Shown one piece after another: positions 1-6,186 of a stretch of 12,935 bases of DNA. The position numbers and the translations under genes are program-made. The DNA lies in contig JAJRAH010000034.1 of assembly GCA_028679985.1 (NCBI GenBank), forward strand, positions 1 through 12,935, read 5' to 3'. The notes under the pieces were generated by a model. The model was not told the DNA's origin. It did no database searches and worked only from the letters and a program-made list of their open reading frames with translations. This stretch comes from Methanomassiliicoccales archaeon. GTDB lineage: Archaea > Thermoplasmatota > Thermoplasmata > Methanomassiliicoccales > JACIVX01. Every line of letters begins with the position of its first letter. Positions within the stretch are counted from its first letter, which is position 1.

Positions 1-590
1 GCCATGACTTCCACTTCATCTGGAAGTTTCGCCGTGGGGTCCATGATCTCGACCTTTACCCCGATGACGCCGGGTTTCAGCTTCGCGACCGCAAAGCCTA
101 CCTTGATGAACTTGAGTCTGGGCTCCCCGCAGAACTTGATGTAGCCCTCTTTGAACTTCTCGGTGCGGTGTCGTTGTCCGGTCAACTTGCCGGAAATGAC
201 TATCTGGCACCCCCTCGCTCCGTTGTCCATTATCCTCCTGACCGTGGAGTGGCCGGCCCTCCTGAAGTGCCAGCCCCTCTCGAGCGCGAACGCCAGCTTC
301 TCCGCCATTATCTGGGCGTTTAGGTTGGCGTTCTCCACTTCCTGCACCTCGATCTGCGGATTGTCGAAATTGAAATCCTCTTCAATGGCCCGCGTCAATC
401 CCTTGATCGCGGCGCCTCTCCTTCCGATGACAATGCCGGGTCTTTCCGTGACCAGTGTCACACGCGTCCCCATTGGGGTTCTCTGCACGTCGACTCCTCC
501 GAACCCGGCCCTGCCGACCTCCTTCATGAGATACTCCTTGAGAAGGACCCTTCGGATGTTCTCAGTGACGAATTTCCTCTCGCTAGCCAT
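1..590 (-). CDS. rps3: Ribosomal protein uS3 (S3), C-terminus cut by window edge
   Basis: Small-subunit ribosomal protein S3, located at the mRNA entry site of the 30S subunit. 196 codons are visible from the ATG at 588-590. The protein begins MASERKFVTENIRR, and a type II KH domain with the loop GRRG (residues about 56-59, in the context TERPGIVIGRRG) is plain. The S3 C-terminal domain follows (GHSTVRRIMDNGARG, then a stretch ending PDEVEVM), and the last residues lie beyond base 1. The start codon directly follows the rpl22 stop (TAG then ATG, no gap). A GAGGAG SD lies inside the rpl22 end about 9 nt upstream, so translation is probably coupled. It is the last visible gene of the rpl3 operon. 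Identification is secure; only the 3' end is missing. Confidence 0.96.
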   Translation of the reverse strand, partial: MASERKFVTENIRRVLLKEYLMKEVGRAGFGGVDVQRTPMGTRVTLVTERPGIVIGRRGAAIKGLTRAIEEDFNFDNPQIEVQEVENANLNAQIMAEKLAFALERGWHFRRAGHSTVRRIMDNGARGCQIVISGKLTGQRHRTEKFKEGYIKFCGEPRLKFIKVGFAVAKLKPGVIGVKVEIMDPTAKLPDEVEVM

Positions 591-1037
591 CTATTCCAAC
601 TCCTCGAGAATGACTTCGATGTTCGCGGTCTGTTGATTCCATTGCGTCCCCCTTCCGTAGGCACGAGGCATGAAGCCCTTTGTTGTTCTGCCGAGATTGG
701 TGGTGACGACGGTAACCTTCATGTTCTCGGAATCAAGACCTTTGTATTCCGCATTGTGCTTCGCGCTTTCAATCACACCGAGAATCGCTCTTGCCGCCTT
801 CTGCGGATACTTGCCCGGTCCCACGCGCCTCTTGTGCGAGACGCCCATGTTGAACCGCTTTATCGGCACGGGGCGCTTGAGGTCGATTATCTCTTCGAGG
901 ATCCTGACCGCGTCCGTAACCTTCCTGCCCCTCAGCATCGTGCAGATCTCCCGTGAGTACTTCGGTGATATCGGCATCTCCTTGCCGATCGCCCTCGACG
1001 TCTTATCTGGGTCCGATTCAGATGTGTATCCGACCAT
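591..1037 (-). CDS. rpl22: Ribosomal protein uL22 (L22)
   Basis: Large-subunit ribosomal protein L22, whose extended loop lines the peptide exit tunnel. 148 residues, normal for the archaeal form, which is longer than the bacterial one. Recognisable segments are the N-terminal MPISPKYSREIC, the basic RFNMGVSHKRRVGPGKYP, and the C-terminal loop region TTKGFMPRAYGRGT. The ATG at 1035-1037 is preceded by TAGGTGATGAT, a near-perfect archaeal SD that includes the stop codon of rps19; the gap is 8 bases. It sits in the expected order between rps19 and rps3. No anomaly is seen. Confidence 0.97.
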   Translation of the reverse strand: MVGYTSESDPDKTSRAIGKEMPISPKYSREICTMLRGRKVTDAVRILEEIIDLKRPVPIKRFNMGVSHKRRVGPGKYPQKAARAILGVIESAKHNAEYKGLDSENMKVTVVTTNLGRTTKGFMPRAYGRGTQWNQQTANIEVILEELE

Positions 1038-1045
1038 ATCATCAC

Positions 1046-1507
1046 CTACTTCAGCGGCAGGAACTTGGAGGACCTTGTCGCACCAACTCCCGGACCTGAG
1101 TGCTTGACCTGCTTTCTGGTCATGGCGAACTCCCCGAGGAAGTGGCCTATCATCTCGGCCCTGATCTCCAGCTCCTTGAACTCCTTCCCGTTGTGAATGG
1201 CAACTTTCTTCCCGACGAATTCGGGAACGATCGGGATGTCCCTTCGGTGGGTCCTTACCATGGCGTACTTGCCAGACTTGATCTTCTCGAAGCAGGTTCT
1301 CTGCTCCTCGTTCAATCCTCTAGTCAATGATCGCCTCACCCTGGAGGGCATGAGCGAAAGGACCTCATCGAATGGCATTGCCAGAAGCTCTTCCAGAGTG
1401 TAACCCCGATAAGTGAACTCTTTCTTTCGCCTTGCCGTAATGGCTCCTTTCTTCTTGCGCGCCTTCCTTCGCGAGGCCTTTGTCCCTGTCATCTTCTCCT
1501 CAGCCAT
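1046..1507 (-). CDS. rps19: Ribosomal protein uS19 (S19)
   Basis: Small-subunit head protein S19, which forms a complex with S13 and contacts the A/P-site tRNA region. 153 residues with the ATG start at 1505-1507 (MAEEKMTGTKASRR). An in-frame GTG at 1514-1516, overlapping the rpl2 stop, would add three residues. I prefer the ATG because an SD-like GGATGTGATC ends about 3 nt before it and would overlap the GTG. The N-terminal basic extension (KARKKKGAITARRKKEF) is typical of archaeal and eukaryotic S19. The conserved core VRTHRRDIPIVPEFVGKKV and the end VKHSGPGVGATRSSKF are clear. With either start the gene overlaps the rpl2 end or lies within 5 bases of it. Confidence 0.96.
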   Translation of the reverse strand: MAEEKMTGTKASRRKARKKKGAITARRKKEFTYRGYTLEELLAMPFDEVLSLMPSRVRRSLTRGLNEEQRTCFEKIKSGKYAMVRTHRRDIPIVPEFVGKKVAIHNGKEFKELEIRAEMIGHFLGEFAMTRKQVKHSGPGVGATRSSKFLPLK

Positions 1508-1512
1508 TTCGA

Positions 1513-2211
1513 TCACATCCTAAGCTTCCTCTTTGGCGATAGGCGGCCTACCTTCCTCCCGGGGGGTGCATTTCTTCCGACAGTGCTGGGCTTGCCAACA
1601 TGCTGATGGGATCCTCCGCCATGCGGGTGGTCCACAGGGTTCATCGCCACACCTCTCACTTTGAAGTAGGCCTTGCTCTTGCTTCTGTAAGCGTGAAACT
1701 TCGCACCTGACTTACCGAAGGGCTTCTCCTTGTGCCCTCCGCCAGCCACGATTCCTATCGATGCCCTGCAGGTCGGATCGAAGGTCTTGAATGCACCAGA
1801 TGGCATCTGGACTACGACCTTCTCTCCCCGGCTCACTATCGCCGCCGCGTTGCCTGAGCTGCGAACGAACTTTCCGCCGTCCCCTGGCCGGGCTTCGATG
1901 TTGAATATCAGCGTTCCTTCGGGAATGCTGCCGAGTGCCATCACATTACCGGATGCGATAGCTCCGGCATCTCCGATCTGGATCTGCTGGCCCACCTGAA
2001 TCCCTTCCGCGGCTATGACCTTCACGATCTTGCCATCCAGATTGACCTCGGCCAACGGGCTTGTTCTTCCTGGCGCGTGCAGAATATCGAGAATCTTGCC
2101 CGTCCCAACCTTTGTGTGGGGCATTCGGATGTCCCCGAGATGTCTGTGGCCTGGCGACCGGTACTGAGACCCGCCCCGGCCACGCCTTTGCTGTCTGAGA
2201 TTCTTTCCCAT
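1513..2211 (-). CDS. rpl2: Ribosomal protein uL2 (L2)
   Basis: Large-subunit protein L2, a 23S rRNA-binding protein near the peptidyl transferase centre. 232 residues, usual for archaea. It opens MGKNLRQQRRGRGG. The conserved C-terminal segment with the functionally important histidine region, NPVDHPHGGG, lies at residues 191-200, followed by SHQHVGKPSTVGRNAPPGRK. The ATG at 2209-2211 is preceded by TGAGGGGAGATAC, where the TGA is the stop of rpl23, so the SD begins immediately after the upstream stop (gap 10 bases). It is flanked by rpl23 and rps19 as in other archaea. No key segment is missing. Confidence 0.97.
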   Translation of the reverse strand: MGKNLRQQRRGRGGSQYRSPGHRHLGDIRMPHTKVGTGKILDILHAPGRTSPLAEVNLDGKIVKVIAAEGIQVGQQIQIGDAGAIASGNVMALGSIPEGTLIFNIEARPGDGGKFVRSSGNAAAIVSRGEKVVVQMPSGAFKTFDPTCRASIGIVAGGGHKEKPFGKSGAKFHAYRSKSKAYFKVRGVAMNPVDHPHGGGSHQHVGKPSTVGRNAPPGRKVGRLSPKRKLRM

Positions 2212-2221
2212 GTATCTCCCC

Positions 2222-2503
2222 TCAGAACACTCCTATCCTCATGCCGATGTCCTCCGCCGAGTATCCCTCGGCCAGCTTGACTATGGCATGCTTTCCTTCT
2301 TTGTCAATCCTTGTCCAGACCTTCTCCACCTTGACTTCGAAGCGCTTCTCGAAGCTCTCTTTTATCTGCTTCTTCGTCGCGCTTCTCAGGACAATGAATT
2401 CGAGCTTGTTTCCGTCCTTGAAATCAAGGGTCGGGCTTCCCGTCATGTGGTTCATCGTCTTTTCTGTCACATACGGATGAAGTAGGATCTCCTTCTTTTC
2501 CAT
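2222..2503 (-). CDS. rpl23: Ribosomal protein uL23 (L23)
   Basis: Large-subunit protein L23 at the peptide tunnel exit, where it forms part of the docking platform for signal recognition particle and chaperones. 93 residues, slightly longer than many archaeal versions because of a short C-terminal extension. The family signature near the N-terminus is HPYVTEKTM, and the central strand reads LEFIVLRSATKKQIKESF, followed by FEVKVEKVWT. The ATG at 2501-2503 lies 3 bases downstream of the rpl4 stop; the purine-rich GTAGGAG just before it is a tight SD, so coupling to rpl4 translation is likely. It is in standard operon position. Confidence 0.96.
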   Translation of the reverse strand: MEKKEILLHPYVTEKTMNHMTGSPTLDFKDGNKLEFIVLRSATKKQIKESFEKRFEVKVEKVWTRIDKEGKHAIVKLAEGYSAEDIGMRIGVF

Positions 2504-2506
2504 CTC

Positions 2507-3280
2507 CTACCACTCCCCTATGATCTTGATTGCGGACTCCGAGAAAAGTGCGAGCCTTCCCGGGGCTCCCCCAGGTGCCATGAGTCCGGCGTTCAGGTTA
2601 TTCGTCGACACGACTTCGATTCCGGGCAGGTTGCCAGCCCCGGCAAACAACGGAGAATTCTTGTCAGAGACGACGATGAGGACCCCTTTCGGAGAGCGGA
2701 TTCTTCTTCCCCTCGCCTTGCCCCTTCCCGCCCTGATCTTGCTTCCGTTCTTCACTCGGGTGACGTCTTCTATCCCGATACTCTCAAGGACACCCATCAC
2801 TTCCGATGTCTTGGAAAGCTTCTCGATGTCGTCCTCGACTACTATCGGTACGGTGACACTCTCGTCGAACCTGTGTCCGCGGCCCCTGACTCTGTCGGCA
2901 TCCGCCAACGCAGCCAATGCGGAGAGCTTGGCCACCGCCATTTCCTTCCTGTTGATCTTCTCAGACCAATCGCGCTCGGCATATGGAGGATGTGCTCTGC
3001 GGCCCCCGACCGTCCCTGGAGATTGTGCGCCTCTCTGTCCCTGCGACAGTCTCTGGACTCTTGCCACGCCTCTTCCTTTGCCCCACGTCGAGACTGCGTG
3101 CCTCATGCCCGCATCCTTCATCGCTCCGTAGGGCTGCCTCATGTTCGCCTCTTGGACCGAGACAGCTTTTCTTATCACATCGGGCCTGAATTCCGAAGAG
3201 AAGGCGGTCGGGAGCGAGATGCTCTTCACGACCTCTCCCTTCAGAGAGTAGACGTTGACTGATCCCTTCTCGGCAACCAT
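2507..3280 (-). CDS. rpl4: Ribosomal protein uL4 (L4)
   Basis: Large-subunit protein L4, with a long loop reaching the constriction of the peptide exit tunnel. 257 residues from the ATG at 3278-3280 (MVAEKGSVNVYSLKG). An in-frame TTG two codons upstream (3284-3286) is possible but overlaps the rpl3 stop and is less likely. The tunnel loop (about residues 64-100) is rich in Gly/Arg and contains GKGRGVARVQRLSQGQRGAQ and VGGRRAHPP. The C-terminal globular part (VVSTNNLNAGLMAPGG) follows the archaeal/eukaryotic pattern. The gap to rpl3 is 2 bases. The upstream SD is only a GGGGG run inside the rpl3 end, so re-initiation after rpl3 is plausible. Confidence 0.96.
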   Translation of the reverse strand: MVAEKGSVNVYSLKGEVVKSISLPTAFSSEFRPDVIRKAVSVQEANMRQPYGAMKDAGMRHAVSTWGKGRGVARVQRLSQGQRGAQSPGTVGGRRAHPPYAERDWSEKINRKEMAVAKLSALAALADADRVRGRGHRFDESVTVPIVVEDDIEKLSKTSEVMGVLESIGIEDVTRVKNGSKIRAGRGKARGRRIRSPKGVLIVVSDKNSPLFAGAGNLPGIEVVSTNNLNAGLMAPGGAPGRLALFSESAIKIIGEW

Positions 3281-3282
3281 TC

Positions 3283-4284
3283 TCAAGCCCCCTGTTTGGA
3301 CTCAGTCGATACGTAGGTCAGATTCGGAGCCTCCTTCAGCTCAACGCCCCCCTTCCTGACCGGGTCTCTCAACCTGATCAATCGCTTCGTCGGTCCCGGA
3401 ACCGAACCATGGATCAAGACGTACGGATTGGTGACCTCGCCGTAGTGGAGGAATCCTCCCTTCGGCGTTACATCGTTGCCGTTGTCTCCGATCTTCAGGA
3501 TTCTCTTGTTGAATTCGGTTCTCTGATGATAGCCAACCTGGCCGGATTGAGGAACGGTGGGTCTGACGTATCCCGGTCTTTTCGGACCGAGTGTGCCGAC
3601 CATCCTGCGGTGCTTGCTGTTCTTATGCGACAGCAGCTTGACGCCCCATCTCTTGGTGACGCCCTGGAACCCCTTTCCCTTCGTGACGGCCGCTATGTCT
3701 ATCATGAGACCTTCCTTCGTGAAATCTGTGATCTTGATGTCTTTACCCAGCACCGACTTGGCATAATCGATCCTGGCTGCTATTGTTCCACCACCGATGC
3801 GCAGCTCCATCATCTCCGGCATCTTCTTCGGCACGCCCTTGACGAGTGTCGGCTGGGTGTAAGCCAGGAGCCTTACGTCCTCGATGTCGGAGCCGTTGAA
3901 CTTCTCCCAGGCCTTCTTGGAATCATAGTTTTTCGGAACCGGGAGCAGGCGGATCAAAGTCTCGTCGACTGCGTCCGACCAGACCTCGCCCACCGTTTTG
4001 AGACCGTAGCTCGTGCTCTCGTAGAACCTGACTGCCGCGACCTTCATTGGCGGGACTTCCAGCACCGTGACCGGGATCTGAACTTCCTGCCCGGAGGTGT
4101 TGCTCGTCGGGCGGTAGTCAACCAAGAAAGCGTGTGTCATTCCTGCTTTGTATCCCGCGAACCCCTGAATCCTCGGGCCTTCGATAATCTCTGGCCATGC
4201 ATCGAGGCGCGGGAACTGCCGCTGCGCTCTCTTCCTAGGCGAAAACGCCTTTGAACCTTTCCTTGGACGTCGTTTGTTCGGCAT
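3283..4284 (-). CDS. rpl3: Ribosomal protein uL3 (L3), first gene of the ribosomal operon
   Basis: Large-subunit protein L3, an early assembly protein near the peptidyl transferase centre. 333 residues, the usual archaeal length. It begins MPNKRRPRKGSKAF. Conserved blocks are GYKAGMTH (about 44-51), GKGFQGVTKRWG (about 203-214), HKNSKHRRMVGTLGP (about 220-234) and QSGQVGYHQRTEFNKR (about 246-261). The ATG at 4282-4284 follows a strong SD (GGGAGGATC, about 4286-4293). It is the first gene after a long non-coding leader with a TATA box at 4495-4503, so this is where the ribosomal operon appears to start here. The leader could fold over the SD (see findings). The 281-residue open frame on the opposite strand is a shadow. 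Confidence 0.97.
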   Translation of the reverse strand: MPNKRRPRKGSKAFSPRKRAQRQFPRLDAWPEIIEGPRIQGFAGYKAGMTHAFLVDYRPTSNTSGQEVQIPVTVLEVPPMKVAAVRFYESTSYGLKTVGEVWSDAVDETLIRLLPVPKNYDSKKAWEKFNGSDIEDVRLLAYTQPTLVKGVPKKMPEMMELRIGGGTIAARIDYAKSVLGKDIKITDFTKEGLMIDIAAVTKGKGFQGVTKRWGVKLLSHKNSKHRRMVGTLGPKRPGYVRPTVPQSGQVGYHQRTEFNKRILKIGDNGNDVTPKGGFLHYGEVTNPYVLIHGSVPGPTKRLIRLRDPVRKGGVELKEAPNLTYVSTESKQGA

Positions 4285-4285
4285 G

Positions 4286-4305
4286 ATCCTCCCTCTTTCT
4301 GGAGG
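4286..4305 (-). promoter_or_regulatory. rpl3 Shine-Dalgarno with facing anti-SD-like segment
   Basis: The minus-strand transcript carries CCTCC (4301-4305), an 8-nt spacer, and then GGAGG (4288-4292), the SD of rpl3 whose ATG starts at 4284. The two can form a 5-bp hairpin hiding the ribosome binding site. The left arm is part of CTCACCTCC, which resembles the 3' end of 16S rRNA. An alternative helix, TCTCACC (4304-4310) with GGTGAGA (4358-4364), shares two bases with it and would compete. The function as a switch is inference. Confidence 0.35.
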
Positions 4306-4494
4306 TGAGAGAATCCACTCTCTTCCGCTAACGCTCGCTGTCGATTGCTTTTGAGGTTCTCACCCTCGACCGTGACACCGTTTTCTCCTCTCAAAACCCT
4401 GTAAGAGAGGGAAATAGGGATGCTCGTCGCATTGCCCAAGGCGTCTGGTCGAACGTCCTCAGTGCGTTCAGCGACTTCTTGCATAATGATAATC

Positions 4495-4503
4495 GTATTT
4501 AAG
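4495..4503 (-). promoter_or_regulatory. TATA box of the ribosomal-protein operon (rpl3 promoter)
   Basis: On the minus strand the sequence reads CTTAAATAC, a good match to the archaeal TATA consensus, within an A+T-rich patch that continues downstream (GATTATCATTATG). Transcription would be expected about 25 bases downstream, near 4473, giving a leader of about 190 nt. No better TATA-like element lies closer to rpl3. The position is inferred from sequence only. Confidence 0.6.
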
Positions 4504-4622
4504 CTATCCGGTCGACGGGGACAGGATGGGTGCTCGTTAGGTTCCCGACAGCGCATCCTTCAGGGATTCGACCGCCAGGCCCCGAAGAATCAAGGTTTCT
4601 GGTTTCGAGAAACGCCGACCGA

Positions 4623-4943
4623 TCAGAGCTTCCCTTCCTTGGCCTTCTTCTGGAGGCGATCTCTTCGCTGTTTTGACGTGAATCCCGTAGCCTTCTCCAG
4701 AAAAACATTGAACCGCTTTATCGTGTCCGATGCAACATCGTTCGGGACTGAGGGATCGCTCTTCGTGGTCACGGACAACGATGTCTTGCTCAGGACCTTC
4801 GCCTCTATGCGAGGAAGGGCCCCGTAGGAGGATATGACCGTGTCCCCTTCCTGCGACGCTTTCATGAACACGTCCGTCATGATATTCTTCAGCCCGTCTC
4901 CTTCGATCTCCGAGTAGTGTCCCTTCCTTATGTCGTATTCCAT
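4623..4943 (-). CDS. DUF5611-like small protein of unknown function
   Basis: 106 residues from the ATG at 4941-4943 (MEYDIRKGHYSEIEGDGLKN). An AGGAGG SD sits about 8 nt before this ATG, which decides the start against a 50-residue longer open frame with low-complexity upstream sequence. The pattern (N-terminal YDIRKGHY, central SSYGALPRIEAKV, then NDVASDTIKRFNVFLEKATGFTSKQRRDR) resembles what I remember of the archaeal DUF5611 family. No catalytic motif, membrane segment or signal peptide is visible; the C-terminus is strongly basic (RLQKKAKEGKL), which could suit nucleic-acid contact. It lies 44 bases downstream of the RaSEA gene on the same strand, probably one transcript. Function is unknown; the family assignment is from memory. 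Confidence 0.8.
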   Translation of the reverse strand: MEYDIRKGHYSEIEGDGLKNIMTDVFMKASQEGDTVISSYGALPRIEAKVLSKTSLSVTTKSDPSVPNDVASDTIKRFNVFLEKATGFTSKQRRDRLQKKAKEGKL

Positions 4944-4987
4944 TCCGCTTCCTCCTGAGTTCCGAGCGAAGGACTCCAGACCTGACT

Positions 4988-5977
4988 TCACTCCAGTTCG
5001 AGTTCGCTGTCGAGGTATCGGTTCACGTCGACCGACGTGCTCATCACGTCCTGTACTCCCGTCAGTGCGCTCCACTCGGTCTTGCACTCGCATTGGCTCT
5101 GGTCGAATTCCGACTGGTCCTGCGAGAATGTGAACCGCTGGATAGCCTCAAGAACTTTTCTGTCGCATCTCGTGCAATTGTGCGCACCTCTTGGAGTTCC
5201 TCCGCCGGTCGGAGAGGAGAAGACCCGCGTTCCGACCCTTTTCTCGCTCTTCAGCACCTCGATCAGCGACCAAAGCCACGGGGGTCTGTAGTCTCCCCTC
5301 CGCCACAGCTCTTCCACGAGCGTGCCCTTCTGGACATTCAAAGGGTTTATCGAGACGCTCTCTGAGAACTCCGAAGCGAATGAGACAGAAAGTTTCGCGT
5401 CCTCGACGGACTGTCGTTCGGTCAGGAACGGGGGCTTCAGCAACAGATACGTTCTCAGGGGAATACGAAAACTGCCGAGCATTCTGGCCGCGGTAGCGTA
5501 CTCCCCGACACTGAAGCCCTTGCGCACGCAGCCCCTGAGCACGTCGTCGTTGCTGCTCTCGAGTCCGATGGCAACCGAGACTTTGTCTGAAGGCAGCTCA
5601 CCGAGCGTTTCCTCCGTGACGAACTCTGGGCGGCTTTCGAACAGCACTCTCTCGGCCTCCGCAAATCCTCTGAAGACATCCTCTCTGAACTCAAGCGGTA
5701 TCTCCCTCTTGTCGAGAAAGCTGCCGGAGTTGTAGATCTTGACCATCCTCTCCCCGGAGTATGAGGCTAGGGCCTTCTCCAGCTGCGCCCTGAGTTCCGG
5801 AAGGCCAATCCCCTCCTCGCTCGCAAGGTTGTATCCGCACATCGTACAACCCTGCTTTCTTGACCACCAACACCCGGTGGTCCTCAATATCGTCACGAAA
5901 GCCTTGACTCTTCTACCGGCGATGACGTCCTCCTCGTTCCAGATGGCGACTGGTGTTCTCCTACTGTTAGGGGGCAT
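4988..5977 (-). CDS. raSEA: Archaeosine biosynthesis radical SAM protein RaSEA
   Basis: Radical SAM enzyme that, in the archaea studied, acts with ArcS to convert lysine-adducted preQ0 at position 15 of tRNA into archaeosine (G+). 329 residues. The [4Fe-4S]/SAM cysteines are C36, C44 and C47 (TTGCWWSRKQGCTMCGYN), in the C-x7-C-x2-C spacing of this family rather than the canonical C-x3-C-x2-C. Further family blocks are VKIYNSGSFLDKREIP (79-94), FESRPEFVTEE, VAIGLESSNDDV (135-146), LLLKPPFLTERQS and SINPLNVQKGTLVEELW, with RPPWLW at 231-236. A C-terminal CTRC (268-271) and CEC (296-298) could bind a metal. The ATG at 5975-5977 has no clear SD. It heads a two-gene unit with the DUF5611-like gene, divergent from the disulfide reductase gene. 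Confidence 0.9.
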   Translation of the reverse strand: MPPNSRRTPVAIWNEEDVIAGRRVKAFVTILRTTGCWWSRKQGCTMCGYNLASEEGIGLPELRAQLEKALASYSGERMVKIYNSGSFLDKREIPLEFREDVFRGFAEAERVLFESRPEFVTEETLGELPSDKVSVAIGLESSNDDVLRGCVRKGFSVGEYATAARMLGSFRIPLRTYLLLKPPFLTERQSVEDAKLSVSFASEFSESVSINPLNVQKGTLVEELWRRGDYRPPWLWSLIEVLKSEKRVGTRVFSSPTGGGTPRGAHNCTRCDRKVLEAIQRFTFSQDQSEFDQSQCECKTEWSALTGVQDVMSTSVDVNRYLDSELELE

Positions 5978-6061
5978 TCGAATCTTCGGGGAACGATACT
6001 AGCGCAGCGGATTTGAATCTTTGCAGGCCGGGATCGGTGCTGTGGTCGGATACAACGGCGA

Positions 6062-6070
6062 AAGATAAAC
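6062..6070 (-). promoter_or_regulatory. Possible TATA box for the RaSEA unit
   Basis: On the minus strand the segment reads GGTTTATCTTT, the best A+T-rich TATA-like stretch upstream of RaSEA. Initiation would fall near 6040, with a leader of about 60 nt. A weaker candidate (TTCAAATC near 6011-6018) would give an almost leaderless transcript. Neither is strong. Confidence 0.25.
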
Positions 6071-6142
6071 CAGAGGGGCGCCGAGAACCGACCTTTCCCT
6101 AGCCTCCTTAGGGGTCATCCAGACTGGCTGAAATTGCGAATA

Positions 6143-6150
6143 TTTTAATA
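6143..6150 (+). promoter_or_regulatory. TATA box of the disulfide reductase/MoaD-like unit
   Basis: TTTTAATA, preceded by GCGAATA, is a good archaeal TATA element. The expected start, about 25 bases downstream near 6172, leaves a leader of about 15 nt before the ATG at 6187. That is just enough to carry the SD GGGTG at 6176-6180. Confidence 0.6.
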
Positions 6151-6186
6151 TGTGTGTGAGGCATCACCCCGCAAAGGGTGTTAGCA

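Larger units (their letters stand above)
4285..4622 (-). other. Intergenic region and putative long 5' leader of the ribosomal operon
   Basis: 338 bases without a convincing gene. The distal part (about 4504-4622) follows the stop of the DUF5611-like gene and holds a short palindrome (GTTTCGAGAAAC, 4602-4613). The proximal part, from about 4473 to 4285, would be the rpl3 leader if the TATA box at 4495-4503 is used. In the minus-strand transcript it can form several short helices: 4451-4455 with 4465-4469, 4387-4392 with 4405-4410, 4304-4310 with 4358-4364, and 4288-4292 with 4301-4305. The last of these pairs with the rpl3 SD. An open frame running from 4556 into rpl3 has no recognisable features and I do not call it. 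Confidence 0.6.

Noticed and set aside
2520..3131. 203-residue plus-strand open frame opposite rpl4
   Set aside because: Complete overlap with rpl4, low-complexity Ser/Pro/Leu composition, no promoter or SD.
3409..4254. 281-residue plus-strand open frame opposite rpl3
   Set aside because: It is the longest antisense frame but is fully covered by the well-conserved rpl3; composition and lack of motifs mark it as a shadow of the G+C-rich gene.
4137..4556. 139-residue minus-strand open frame across the rpl3 leader into rpl3
   Set aside because: It overlaps rpl3 in another frame, has no recognisable domain or SD, and its start lies upstream of the predicted transcription start. More likely a chance frame in the leader.
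4560..4585. Possible tRNA T-arm-like sequence (GATTCGA) upstream of the ribosomal operon
   Set aside because: No matching 5-bp stem around the loop and no acceptor, D or anticodon arms nearby.
4602..4613. GTTTCGAGAAAC palindrome after the DUF5611-like gene as a terminator
   Set aside because: The stem is short with at most a 4-base loop and no U tract follows, so I do not call it a terminator.
4944..5093. N-terminal extension of the DUF5611-like protein into the RaSEA end
   Set aside because: The extension is an Arg-rich frame overlapping the RaSEA C-terminus; a good SD sits directly before the inner ATG at 4943.
5322..5735. Plus-strand open frames opposite RaSEA
   Set aside because: RaSEA motifs are intact on the other strand; the antisense frames are Ser/Arg-rich shadows.
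6005..6025. T-loop-like TTCAAATC on the minus strand in the divergent gap
   Set aside because: The flanking bases do not pair as a T-arm and no cloverleaf can be built; at most a weak promoter element.
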